Assembly (NCBI RefSeq): GCF_008727715.1
Contig: NZ_CP044218.1
Span: forward strand, 3,923,501-3,987,500
Reading direction: 5' to 3'
From: Mesorhizobium terrae
GTDB lineage: Bacteria; Pseudomonadota; Alphaproteobacteria; Rhizobiales; Rhizobiaceae
Length of the DNA stretch: 64,000 nt
Shown here: piece by piece, positions 1 to 7,297 of the stretch
How the letters are laid out: the number at the start of each line of letters is the position of its first letter
How positions within the stretch are numbered: the first letter of the stretch is position 1
Position numbers and translations under genes: made by a program
The notes under the pieces: generated by a model
Seen by the model: the letters and a program-made list of their open reading frames with translations, nothing else
Told to the model about the DNA's origin: nothing
Database searches by the model: none

Positions 1-868
1 CGGCCAGATGCAGGAACGACGTGCCACAGCAGCCGCCAACAATGCTGGCGCCGCCATCGATGGCCAGGCGCACGTAGTCGGCCATCAATTCCGGCGTTCC
101 GGAATAGTGGATCTCGGTGCCGCGGAATTCCGGGATGCCGCAATTGCCCTTGACGATGACGGTCGCTTCCGGCTTTGCCTCGGTCATGTCAAGCAGCGAA
201 GCCAGGATGTCGGAAGCACCGACGCCGCAATTGGCACCAACGCCGAGCGGAGCTTCGGCGAGACCGTCGGCGACGGCGTGGATGTCCTTCGGCAGCAGGC
301 CCATCATGGTGCGGCCGGCGGTGTCGAAGGAACCGGTATAGGTATAGGGCAGGCCGACACGGATGGCGGCCTCGGCGGCGGCTCGGATCTCGTCCGGAGC
401 CGACATGGTCTCGATCCAGGCGACTTCGGCGCCACCGGCCTTCAGGCCCTCGATCTGCTCGGCAAAGGCGTCGACGGCTTCCTCATAGCTCAGTGCGCCG
501 AGCGGGATCAGCAGTTCGCCGGTCGGGCCGACCGAGCCGGCGACGATGACGCGGCGGCCGACCTTGTCGGCGACGGCACGGGCGATCTCGGCGGCGCGCT
601 TGTTGAGTTCGAAAACGCGGTCCTGGGCATGATGCAGCTTCAGCCGATGACGCGTGCCGCCGAAGGAATTGGTGAGGATGATGTCGGCGCCGGCATCGAC
701 GAACCCCTGATGCAGCCTGGTGATGGTTTCCGGCGCGGTCTCGTTGAGGATTTCCGGCGCCTCGCCGGCCGGCAGGCCCATGGCGAACAGATTGGTGCCG
801 GTGGCGCCGTCGGCCAGAAGCACACCCTTTTCCGCGATCAGGGCTTCGATCGGATTTGTGCTCGTCAT
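1..868 (-). CDS. bmt: Betaine--homocysteine S-methyltransferase, C-terminal end outside window
   Basis: About 289 codons are visible from the ATG at 868, and the frame is still open at base 1, so the gene is cut by the window edge. The translation starts MTSTNPIEALIAEKG and continues with LLADGATGTNLFAMGL, the N-terminal motif of homocysteine S-methyltransferases. It has a Cys in GANCGVGASDI and the GGCCGTS zinc motif close to base 1, so three zinc-ligand cysteines are present. The family moves a methyl group from a donor such as glycine betaine to homocysteine, giving methionine. The DMG dehydrogenase-like gene at 7298-9883 would suit the dimethylglycine produced. The exact donor (betaine, S-methylmethionine or another) cannot be read from sequence. 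A palindromic operator candidate lies 51 bp upstream of the start. Confidence 0.85.
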   Translation of the reverse strand, partial: MTSTNPIEALIAEKGVLLADGATGTNLFAMGLPAGEAPEILNETAPETITRLHQGFVDAGADIILTNSFGGTRHRLKLHHAQDRVFELNKRAAEIARAVADKVGRRVIVAGSVGPTGELLIPLGALSYEEAVDAFAEQIEGLKAGGAEVAWIETMSAPDEIRAAAEAAIRVGLPYTYTGSFDTAGRTMMGLLPKDIHAVADGLAEAPLGVGANCGVGASDILASLLDMTEAKPEATVIVKGNCGIPEFRGTEIHYSGTPELMADYVRLAIDGGASIVGGCCGTSFLHLA

Positions 869-918
869 GGCGCGCGCTTTCAACGTGGATTCAGGTAAAA
901 TGGATTTCAAATAAGGAT

Positions 919-934
919 ATAAAGAAGTCTTTAT
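919..934. promoter_or_regulatory. Palindromic operator candidate upstream of bmt
   Basis: The sequence ATAAAGA-AG-TCTTTAT is a perfect 7+2+7 palindrome in an A/T-rich stretch between bmt (start 868, minus strand) and the 3' end of the DUF1989 gene. From memory, ArsR-family regulators of the S-adenosylmethionine/homocysteine cycle in alphaproteobacteria (SamR/SahR type) use sites of this form near metK, ahcY, metH and bmt. The palindrome is seen directly; the regulator is inferred. Confidence 0.5.
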
Positions 935-989
935 GTGAAGTCAATCGAAGGCGCGGCCGGCGGCACGTCTTCGACGACGGTGCTTCCGG

Positions 990-1592
990 TCAGGCGGGCA
1001 GCACCTCGACCTCGATTTCGGTGCAGGCATCGCCATTGGTCGGGTGATGGTCGACCGAGCATGCGGTGACGACGATAAGCAAGTCGCGCTCGGCGCGCAG
1101 CGTCACCGAGCCGCCGGGCGGGTTGATCGAGGCGTCGACCAGCAGCACGCCGTCCACCGTCGGCAGCGAATTCTGGAAAAAATCCACAGGGTCCGGCGTG
1201 AAGGGTAGCGAAATGCCTTCGCCGGCGAGCGCCTTGTGCAGGTTGTCCTGGCAACTCGGATGGTGATCGTGGAAGCCGGCGCGCCGGTAGAGCGCTGCGT
1301 TGCAGGCGGGGAAGAGCATGTCGTGCGGGCCTGGCGAATCGTTGGCCATCAGCGTCAGCAGCGGCTCGCCGGTGGTGCCGTAGAAATGCTCGCCGATTGC
1401 CGGAAACAGCCGCTCGGTGATGTCTCGCGTGTTCGAGGTGCTCAGCCAGTCGAGTTCGTCGCCGGTGACGAAGGCCCACAGGTCGGCGACCTGTTGTCCC
1501 TTGGGATCGACGATGCGGATCTGTTCGCCCTTGGCGACGCGCAGGGCACGGCCGGACTGCGGCGGAACGACGATGTGGCGGGCACTTGGCAA
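990..1592 (-). CDS. DUF1989 / urea carboxylase-associated family protein
   Basis: The 200-residue protein (MPSARHIVVPPQSGRAL...) has the layout of the DUF1989 family, often annotated as urea amidolyase-associated or aminomethyltransferase-like. Recognisable elements are IVDPKGQQVADLWAF near residue 30, SNTRDI near residue 53, and a C-terminal CSVDHHPTNGDACTEIEVEV segment rich in His and Cys. No signal peptide or membrane segment is seen. It ends 122 bp before bmt starts and follows the XRE regulator gene by 38 bp on the same strand, so the two may be co-transcribed. Biochemical function is not established for this family member. Confidence 0.75.
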   Translation of the reverse strand: MPSARHIVVPPQSGRALRVAKGEQIRIVDPKGQQVADLWAFVTGDELDWLSTSNTRDITERLFPAIGEHFYGTTGEPLLTLMANDSPGPHDMLFPACNAALYRRAGFHDHHPSCQDNLHKALAGEGISLPFTPDPVDFFQNSLPTVDGVLLVDASINPPGGSVTLRAERDLLIVVTACSVDHHPTNGDACTEIEVEVLPA

Positions 1593-1630
1593 GGATGGCT
1601 CCTGTGTTGATCGACCGCCTGAGGTAGCAG

Positions 1631-2488
1631 TCAGCCGCGCGAAACGGCAAGCGGCAAGTCGGCCAGCCGCTGCGCGAAGGCTGCCGCCTCATGCGCGTTG
1701 ATCTCGGCTGCGCGGATCAGATTGTCGAAATGGCCGGTCAGCGTGCGGATCGGCTGGGTGGCGTTGAGCACGATGTACATGTCGCCGACATAGATCGCGG
1801 CCCGGTACGGTCCGAAGATCGTATAGGGGATCGAATAACGCATGCGCCCGTCATAGAGATAGAGGCGAAAGGTCGGGTAGAGGTCGTCGAGCAGGGCGGC
1901 CATGTGCAAGAGCTGCTCGCGGCGTTCTTCCGGCGGGAAGGCGTCCCACACGCCCAATCCGCGCGCGAAGATTTCAAGCGTGTGGCGCGGCATGCAGACT
2001 TCCATGTCAGTTTCGGGGCGCCGGCTGTAGTCGATGCGGTATTGGGTTTCGCCGGCCTGTGCCTGTCGGCTCTTGTTGGAAATGCCGGCCTCATAGTCGA
2101 CCAGCGCCTCGGTGCGCAAAAGGTCAGGAATGCCGGCCGGCACGTAGCGGATCTTGGTTCCCGCAGCCTCGGCGTGCCATTTGGCGATCAGCGTGCGTTC
2201 GAAGCCTCCTGATGCTTCCTCGATCTCCAGGCTTTCGCGGATTTCGCCCGTCACGCCCTCGTCTTGGGAGAGGCCGAGCAGCCAGTCGAGCGACACCTTG
2301 AACTCGGCGGCGATGTTGAGCAGCGTTTCGGCGCGCGGCAGGCGGGTTGAGGCGCCCGACAGCAGTTGCGACAGCGCCGAACGGTCGATGCCCACGGCTG
2401 AAGCGAAGGCTGACTGGTTGAGGTCGGAGCGTGTCAAGAGCAATTTCAACCGCTCGCGGAACACGGTCGAGAGGTCGCGCTTGTCCAT
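1631..2488 (-). CDS. XRE-family transcriptional regulator
   Basis: The 285-residue protein has an N-terminal helix-turn-helix at residues 8-72. The recognition region is LNQSAFASAVGIDRSALSQLL, followed by an LDWLLGLSQ end typical of Cro/CI-type domains. The remaining ~200 residues form a conserved but unnamed sensor-like domain (LPDLLRTEALVDYE in the middle, LYDGRMRYSIPYTIFGPYRAAIYVGDMYIVL later) that could bind a small ligand. The gene is divergent from the fatty acid desaturase across an A/T-rich 230-bp region, so autoregulation or control of the desaturase is possible. Co-transcription with the downstream DUF1989 gene is equally plausible. Confidence 0.8.
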   Translation of the reverse strand: MDKRDLSTVFRERLKLLLTRSDLNQSAFASAVGIDRSALSQLLSGASTRLPRAETLLNIAAEFKVSLDWLLGLSQDEGVTGEIRESLEIEEASGGFERTLIAKWHAEAAGTKIRYVPAGIPDLLRTEALVDYEAGISNKSRQAQAGETQYRIDYSRRPETDMEVCMPRHTLEIFARGLGVWDAFPPEERREQLLHMAALLDDLYPTFRLYLYDGRMRYSIPYTIFGPYRAAIYVGDMYIVLNATQPIRTLTGHFDNLIRAAEINAHEAAAFAQRLADLPLAVSRG

Positions 2489-2656
2489 CGAGGTTGTTCT
2501 CCGCCAGGTAGCATAATGTTTTACGCTAGAGCGTATTACCGCGCCGCAACGTGTATTTGAATCTCACCGCTTGTTCACTAAATATAACACTTGATGGCAA
2601 AGGTGCGCAATCTCAACATTTTGTGCGCTTTGTCGCGTTGTGACAGCGTGTGACTG

Positions 2657-2674
2657 CTGACACAATGCTGTCAG
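2657..2674. promoter_or_regulatory. Inverted repeat in the divergent regulator/desaturase intergenic region
   Basis: CTGACA-CAATGC-TGTCAG lies 34-47 bp before the possible desaturase starts, in the A/T-rich stretch 2489-2720. Related TGACAG/TGACTG half-sites precede it. This fits an operator for the divergent XRE regulator, but no binding motif is known to me for that protein. Confidence 0.35.
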
Positions 2675-2720
2675 GAATCGGGAGCGGTTCCGACACCTGG
2701 ACGGGGCAGTGGTCGATAGC

Positions 2721-3731
2721 ATGGCGAAGAAGCGTAACAAGGTTAGCAGTCAACCGGCGGTCGAATGGCCGACCGTCTTTCTCGCCGCCGGCTGTTACGG
2801 CACCTGGCTCGCCGCAGGGTTTCTCATCTGGCCGTCTTATCCGCTCGTCGCGCTTGCCGTGCTGACGCTGATCGTGGCGTTGCAGTCCTCGCTGATCCAC
2901 GAGGTCCTGCACGGCCATCCGACACGCAATGCGTTGGTCAACGAGGCCTTTGTCTTCGCGCCGATCGGCCTGGTCTGGCCGTTCCGACGCTTCAAGACGC
3001 TGCATCTGCGCCACCATTGCGACGAACGCCTGACCGACCCACTCGACGACCCGGAAAGCTACTACAAGGCGCTCTGGCATCATCACGACATGCCGGCGGC
3101 GATGCAGTTCCTGCTCAAAATCAACAACACGATGGTCGGCCGTTTCATCCTCGGCCCCTGGCTTTCGGTGATCGGTTTCTTCATTGACGATGCCAAGCAG
3201 ATGCTGGCCGGAGACAAGACGATCCAAAAGGCCTGGTTGCTGCACGCGGTCGGGCTCGCCATCGTTGTGCCGGTGATCCAGTTCGGCTTCGGCATGCCGC
3301 TGTGGCTCTACATTCTGGTGCCGATGTGGTTCGGCCAGTCGCTGATTTCGATCCGGACTTTCGCCGAGCATCAGTGGTCGGAGCGTCCGGAAGGCCGCAC
3401 GGTGATCGTCGAGCGCTCGCCGCTATCCTTACTGTTCCTGAACAACAATCTGCACTTCGTGCATCACAAGAAGCCGACGGTTGCCTGGTACAAGTTGCCG
3501 AAGCTGTTCCGCGACGACCGCGAAAAATGGCTGAAGGCCAACAATGGCTATGCCTATCCGAACTATTTCGCGTTGCTGAAAGCCTATGCCTTCAAAGCCA
3601 AGGAGCCGATCGTGCATCCGGCGCTGCGGCGAGTGCCGGAAAAGGGCAGGGCGTTCACGCCGCGAGTCAGGGCGCATAATGTCAATGGTCTCGGCACCGC
3701 GCCGGTGCCGGCCGAGCCGCCCAAGGAGTGA
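2721..3731 (+). CDS. Membrane fatty acid desaturase
   Basis: The protein of 336 residues from the ATG at 2721 carries the three histidine boxes of membrane di-iron desaturases/hydroxylases: HEVLHGH, HLRHH and HFVHH (the last within NNNLHFVHHKKP). Hydrophobic segments precede box 1 (TVFLAAGCYGTWLAAGFLIW, then LVALAVLTLIVAL), and another pair lies around LLHAVGLAIVVPVIQFGFGMPLW. The enzyme should sit in the inner membrane and introduce a double bond or hydroxyl into an acyl chain or related lipid; the substrate cannot be read. A GTG at 2709 is an alternative start four codons upstream. It is divergent from the XRE regulator. Confidence 0.85.
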   Translation: MAKKRNKVSSQPAVEWPTVFLAAGCYGTWLAAGFLIWPSYPLVALAVLTLIVALQSSLIHEVLHGHPTRNALVNEAFVFAPIGLVWPFRRFKTLHLRHHCDERLTDPLDDPESYYKALWHHHDMPAAMQFLLKINNTMVGRFILGPWLSVIGFFIDDAKQMLAGDKTIQKAWLLHAVGLAIVVPVIQFGFGMPLWLYILVPMWFGQSLISIRTFAEHQWSERPEGRTVIVERSPLSLLFLNNNLHFVHHKKPTVAWYKLPKLFRDDREKWLKANNGYAYPNYFALLKAYAFKAKEPIVHPALRRVPEKGRAFTPRVRAHNVNGLGTAPVPAEPPKE

Positions 3732-3808
3732 GGCGCGTTCGCTCCTTGGGGTGATCGCATTCTTCCCGCCGCTTGAAACCCGCCACCAGCAACGATCATA
3801 TCAGGTCC

Positions 3809-4663
3809 ATGAGCAAATTCATTGCGGCGCTGCCGATGTATGACTGGCCCGAGATGCGCGCCGAGGTCGACGCGCAATGGGCGACGATCCGGGACGCCTT
3901 GCGGCATGCCGGTATCGATGCGCCGGAAAGGATCGTGCGGCGCAATGCCGATCTGCCGGCGGTTGCCGGCGGCCTGCGCGACGCTTCCGGTAAGGTCGTG
4001 ATGCCCGATCCGGTGACACTGCCGCCGGACGAGCTCGATTTCCACGCGGTGTGGCTGCATCCGGCACTGCTTTTCGCGCAGACTTGCTGGGGGCCGATGG
4101 AGCTCGGACTGGAGCGCCACGTGCAGGTGATCGGCCAGCCGAGCTATGACGGTATGGAAGGCGGCCGGGGCGGCCTCTATTCCAGCGCCATCGTCATGCG
4201 GCAACCGGCGCAACACGTTGCCGCGCCCACCAATGGCAAGGCGGTGATGCCGCTGGAGCTTCTTCGCGGCAAGCGCTTCGCCTTCAACAGCCTGGATTCG
4301 ATGTCCGGCATCATCGCCATCACACGCGACCTGCAGGCGGCCGGCGAAGGCCTCGACATCTTTTCCGAGCGCATCGAAAGCGGCGGCCATCGCAACTCCA
4401 TCGTGGAGGTGGCCGAGGGGCGAGCCGATGTCGCGACGATCGACTCCCGCAGTTGGGCCCAGGCGCAGCGTTTCGAGCCGCGGGCGAAGGACGTCGCTGT
4501 CGTCGGCTGGACAGCGCAGCGCAAGGGCTTGCCTTACATCACGGCGCGCAGTGCAACGTCGGCCCTGCTGGCAAAACTGCGCGAGGCGGTCTCCCCAGCC
4601 AGCAAGGCGGAACTGATCGCCGGCCAAGATCGTCTGGAAAACCAGGCGCCAGGCGCCTGGTGA
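3809..4663 (+). CDS. PhnD-like phosphate/phosphonate-type substrate-binding protein
   Basis: The protein of 284 residues from the ATG at 3809 (a TTG at 3773 is in frame upstream) begins MSKFIAALPMYDWPEM. It resembles the periplasmic-binding PhnD/SsuA fold: IGQPSYDGMEGGRGGLYSSAIVMR precedes LRGKRFAFNSLDSMSGI, then RADVATIDSRSWA, the usual ligand-cleft order. No signal peptide is evident, and no permease or ATPase gene lies alongside, so it is an orphan and may act in the cytoplasm or as a sensor. Its 3' end is 23 bp from the convergent nucleoside permease gene. Confidence 0.65.
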   Translation: MSKFIAALPMYDWPEMRAEVDAQWATIRDALRHAGIDAPERIVRRNADLPAVAGGLRDASGKVVMPDPVTLPPDELDFHAVWLHPALLFAQTCWGPMELGLERHVQVIGQPSYDGMEGGRGGLYSSAIVMRQPAQHVAAPTNGKAVMPLELLRGKRFAFNSLDSMSGIIAITRDLQAAGEGLDIFSERIESGGHRNSIVEVAEGRADVATIDSRSWAQAQRFEPRAKDVAVVGWTAQRKGLPYITARSATSALLAKLREAVSPASKAELIAGQDRLENQAPGAW

Positions 4664-4686
4664 GCCTTTTCAGACGCAGCGTTCGA

Positions 4687-5712
4687 CTATTTCGCGGGCA
4701 CGCCCTTCTGCCATTCCGCCCAGTCGGTGATGACGGTGTCGGCGAATTTGGAGCCCACCCGGTACGCATTGGCGGTTGCCGGGCCGAAGCCGCCCGAGTT
4801 GGCGCTGAGCGATTCAACCGCCGTCTTGCCTTCCGGTTCACGGTCGAAGTTGGAGGCCGTGCGCAAGAGTGCAATGCGGTCGAACTGCAGGAGACCGGCG
4901 TCGGCGCCGCGTTGAAGGGCCGTCAGAGAGGCGTTGTCTTCCATCTGCGTGGTGCAATAGTTGCCGGCGCCGTCGGTCAGCAGGGATACCCATTTGCCCA
5001 TGCTTTCCGCCGTCTTGGTGCCATGCCAATAGGTATCGGTCGACAGCGTGTCGCAGATGCTTACGGTGGGGGCGGCATTGCCGGGAGCCGTCTTGTAAAC
5101 GGCGCGATAGGCCTTGGCTTCATCGCTGTCGGCAAGCTCCACCTTGCTGGTCAGGGCGAGCGCCTTGTCGGCCAACTTTTCGTTCAGTTTGTACACCTCG
5201 GTGCCCGAACCCCATTTGGGCTTCTCGCCCGGCTTCTTAGCACCAAGCGCGACGACGCCATCCGGCCAGTCGACCGGAATCTGGCGTGGATCGATTTCGT
5301 GGCGCAGCCCTGCGTCGACCGCGAAACGTGCCCAGTGCGCGGAACCCAGCGTGCCATCGCTCGGATCAACCCCGGCTATGCCGGCAATCAGGATATAGCT
5401 CTGCTTGAGGTCGAAAAGGCCGCTGTAAACAAGCGCGGAGACCGAGCTGGCAGCGTTGGCGTAGCCCATGGCGGTCGTCATCACGCACAGGCCGGCAGCA
5501 TCGCAAGCGACCTCCGGGTACTCCTTCGACAGGCCGGGGACCTTCACCTTGGTGTCGAGCTTGCGTCCTTCCAGCCAGGGTTTCGCTTCGCCGCCGAACA
5601 TGGTGATGACGAGGACTTTCGGCGCGATCGGCTGCTCGGCATGGGCTGCGGGCACGGTTGAAACGAGAGTGGCGGCGAGCGCGGCGAGGCCGAAGCGGGA
5701 GGATGAGGACAT
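4687..5712 (-). CDS. Purine nucleoside permease (NUP family)
   Basis: The start at 5712 gives 341 residues beginning MSSSSRFGLAALAATL, with a clear signal peptide ending near AHA-EQ at residue 25. The mature part opens PKVLVITMFGGEAKPWL and contains ILIAGIAGVDPSDGTLGSAH, motifs of the NUP (purine nucleoside permease) family. The frame stays open to 6324, but that upstream part lies antisense-free inside the DddP-like gene and is not coding. It follows that gene by 110 bp on the same strand and may be the last member of the operon. Despite the family name, members resemble nucleoside phosphorylases, so the role could be nucleoside binding or cleavage in the periplasm. Confidence 0.8.
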   Translation of the reverse strand: MSSSSRFGLAALAATLVSTVPAAHAEQPIAPKVLVITMFGGEAKPWLEGRKLDTKVKVPGLSKEYPEVACDAAGLCVMTTAMGYANAASSVSALVYSGLFDLKQSYILIAGIAGVDPSDGTLGSAHWARFAVDAGLRHEIDPRQIPVDWPDGVVALGAKKPGEKPKWGSGTEVYKLNEKLADKALALTSKVELADSDEAKAYRAVYKTAPGNAAPTVSICDTLSTDTYWHGTKTAESMGKWVSLLTDGAGNYCTTQMEDNASLTALQRGADAGLLQFDRIALLRTASNFDREPEGKTAVESLSANSGGFGPATANAYRVGSKFADTVITDWAEWQKGVPAK

Positions 5713-5822
5713 GAGGTTTGTTCCGGTATGGGGCGGTTGTGCCGCCACTATCTCCGCCGGCATGGAGGTGAGCCATGCCGCGATTGGGACTTTCCACACC
5801 AAAATGGCAGGCCAGGAAGCAC

Positions 5823-7190
5823 TTAGCCAGCAAGCAGCCTTTCGTCGAGCGGATAGGCGGAGAGCTGCCGGTTGCCGGTTTCGGTGATCAGCACCTGTTC
5901 CTCGATCTTGACGCCCTCGTGGCCGCCGAGCCGGCCAATGTAGCTCTCCACGCAGAGCACCATGCCAGGCTGCAAGACGCCGTCCGGCGTGTCGGCGATC
6001 CAGTCGGCTGCATGCGGCAAGGTCGGGTATTCGTCGGCGAGGCCGACGCCATGATAAAGCACGCCGTAGCGCGCGGGGAAGCAATCGTCCGGCGGGTTCT
6101 TCGAGCGCTCGGCCAGTTCGCGGAAGCCGGTGCCAGGCTGCATCAGCTCGGTGTTGTGGGCGATCTGCTCGGCGGCGATGCGGTAAAGGTCGTGCTGCTC
6201 GTTGCCGGGGCGACCGTCGCCGGCAAGCCAGGTGCGCGAAAGGTCGGCGCAGAAACCGTAGGGGCCGATCAGGTCGGTGTCGAAGGCGACGAGGTCGCCG
6301 GCCTCGATCTTTCGCGACGAGCACTCCTGGAACCAGGGATTGGTGCGCGGACCGGAGGATAGGAGCCGGGTTTCAATCCACTCGCCGCCGCGCGCGATGT
6401 TGCCGCGGTGCAGTTCGGCCCACAGTTCGTTTTCTGAAATGCCGGGCTTCAGCGCCGCTTCCATTTCCCCCATCGCGGCCTCGCAGGCGACGATGGCGCG
6501 GTGCATGCACAGGACCTCGTCGGGCGATTTGATCAGGCGCGCATTTTCCATCACCGCTTCGCCATTGCCGATGGTGATGCCGAGGCCGGCCAGTTCCGCC
6601 ATGCCTTCGGGATTGAGGTGGTCGACGGCGATGCGCCGATTGCCGCCGCCATGTTCGCGCACCAAATCGGCGATGCCCGCGGCCCAGCGTTTGACGCGTT
6701 GCTCCGTCAACTCGCCGCCATAAAGATACATCCAGGAGACCGCCGGACGCACTTCGTCGACCACGCCGGAATGGTCGGACAGGTGCTCGCAGGAGAAATA
6801 GTCGAACAGCACCACCGGCCCTTCGGTGGCGACAAAGCAGTGGCGGGTTGGATTGTGCGCCACCCACAGCTGCATGTTGGTGGAATCTGTCGCGTAGCGG
6901 ATGTTGACGGGATCGTAGAGCAGGGCGCCGGCATAGTCGCGGCGCTTCAGCTCGGCGCGGATGCGCTCAAGCCGGTATTTGCGCATCGCCGGCAGGTCGG
7001 GGGCAGGGATGCCGGCGGCGGCCCACTCCGCCTCGGCGACCGGGCCGTAGCCCAGGACATGCTGGTTGAGGGCGGCGGCTTTCTCGCGTGCCGCCGAACG
7101 CAAGGTCTCGGAACCGGACGGCGAAGAGCCGCCGCCCGGTTCGAATGGCATGATCTTGCGATGGCGGCCGAAGTTTGTGCCGGTGTTCAT
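5823..7190 (-). CDS. M24-family DddP-like protein, candidate DMSP lyase
   Basis: The 455-residue protein has the creatinase/prolidase (M24) fold: an N-terminal domain to about residue 210, then the pita-bread domain. The metal-site residues are D304, D306 (FDTDLIGPYG), D316, H380, E415 and E430, and HGVGLADEYP places D386 six residues after H380. In DddP of Ruegeria, as I recall, these are D295, D297, D307, H371, E406, E421 and catalytic D377, so all seven match at a constant offset of +9. Segments RYATDSTNMQLW, GGEWIETRL and GPRTNPWFQEC also match my memory of DddP. Ordinary prolidases have HGxGxxxH here, with no Asp at that position. DddP cleaves DMSP to dimethyl sulfide and acrylate. It sits third in a probable operon after mttB-like and DMG dehydrogenase-like genes. 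A different methylated substrate is possible. Confidence 0.75.
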   Translation of the reverse strand: MNTGTNFGRHRKIMPFEPGGGSSPSGSETLRSAAREKAAALNQHVLGYGPVAEAEWAAAGIPAPDLPAMRKYRLERIRAELKRRDYAGALLYDPVNIRYATDSTNMQLWVAHNPTRHCFVATEGPVVLFDYFSCEHLSDHSGVVDEVRPAVSWMYLYGGELTEQRVKRWAAGIADLVREHGGGNRRIAVDHLNPEGMAELAGLGITIGNGEAVMENARLIKSPDEVLCMHRAIVACEAAMGEMEAALKPGISENELWAELHRGNIARGGEWIETRLLSSGPRTNPWFQECSSRKIEAGDLVAFDTDLIGPYGFCADLSRTWLAGDGRPGNEQHDLYRIAAEQIAHNTELMQPGTGFRELAERSKNPPDDCFPARYGVLYHGVGLADEYPTLPHAADWIADTPDGVLQPGMVLCVESYIGRLGGHEGVKIEEQVLITETGNRQLSAYPLDERLLAG

Positions 7191-7297
7191 TGGAGGCCGC
7201 CGATCATTTCCGCTTCCTTCCGGCCCCTTGCAAGCGCGGGGCGTTCGCTACCGAAAAGCCAGGCAATTGACTTTTCGCCCGTCAAAGCGGTCGTCTC

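Noticed and set aside
869..990. SAM riboswitch upstream of bmt
   Set aside because: The region shows a short palindrome suited to a protein operator, but I could not trace a SAM-II or similar fold.
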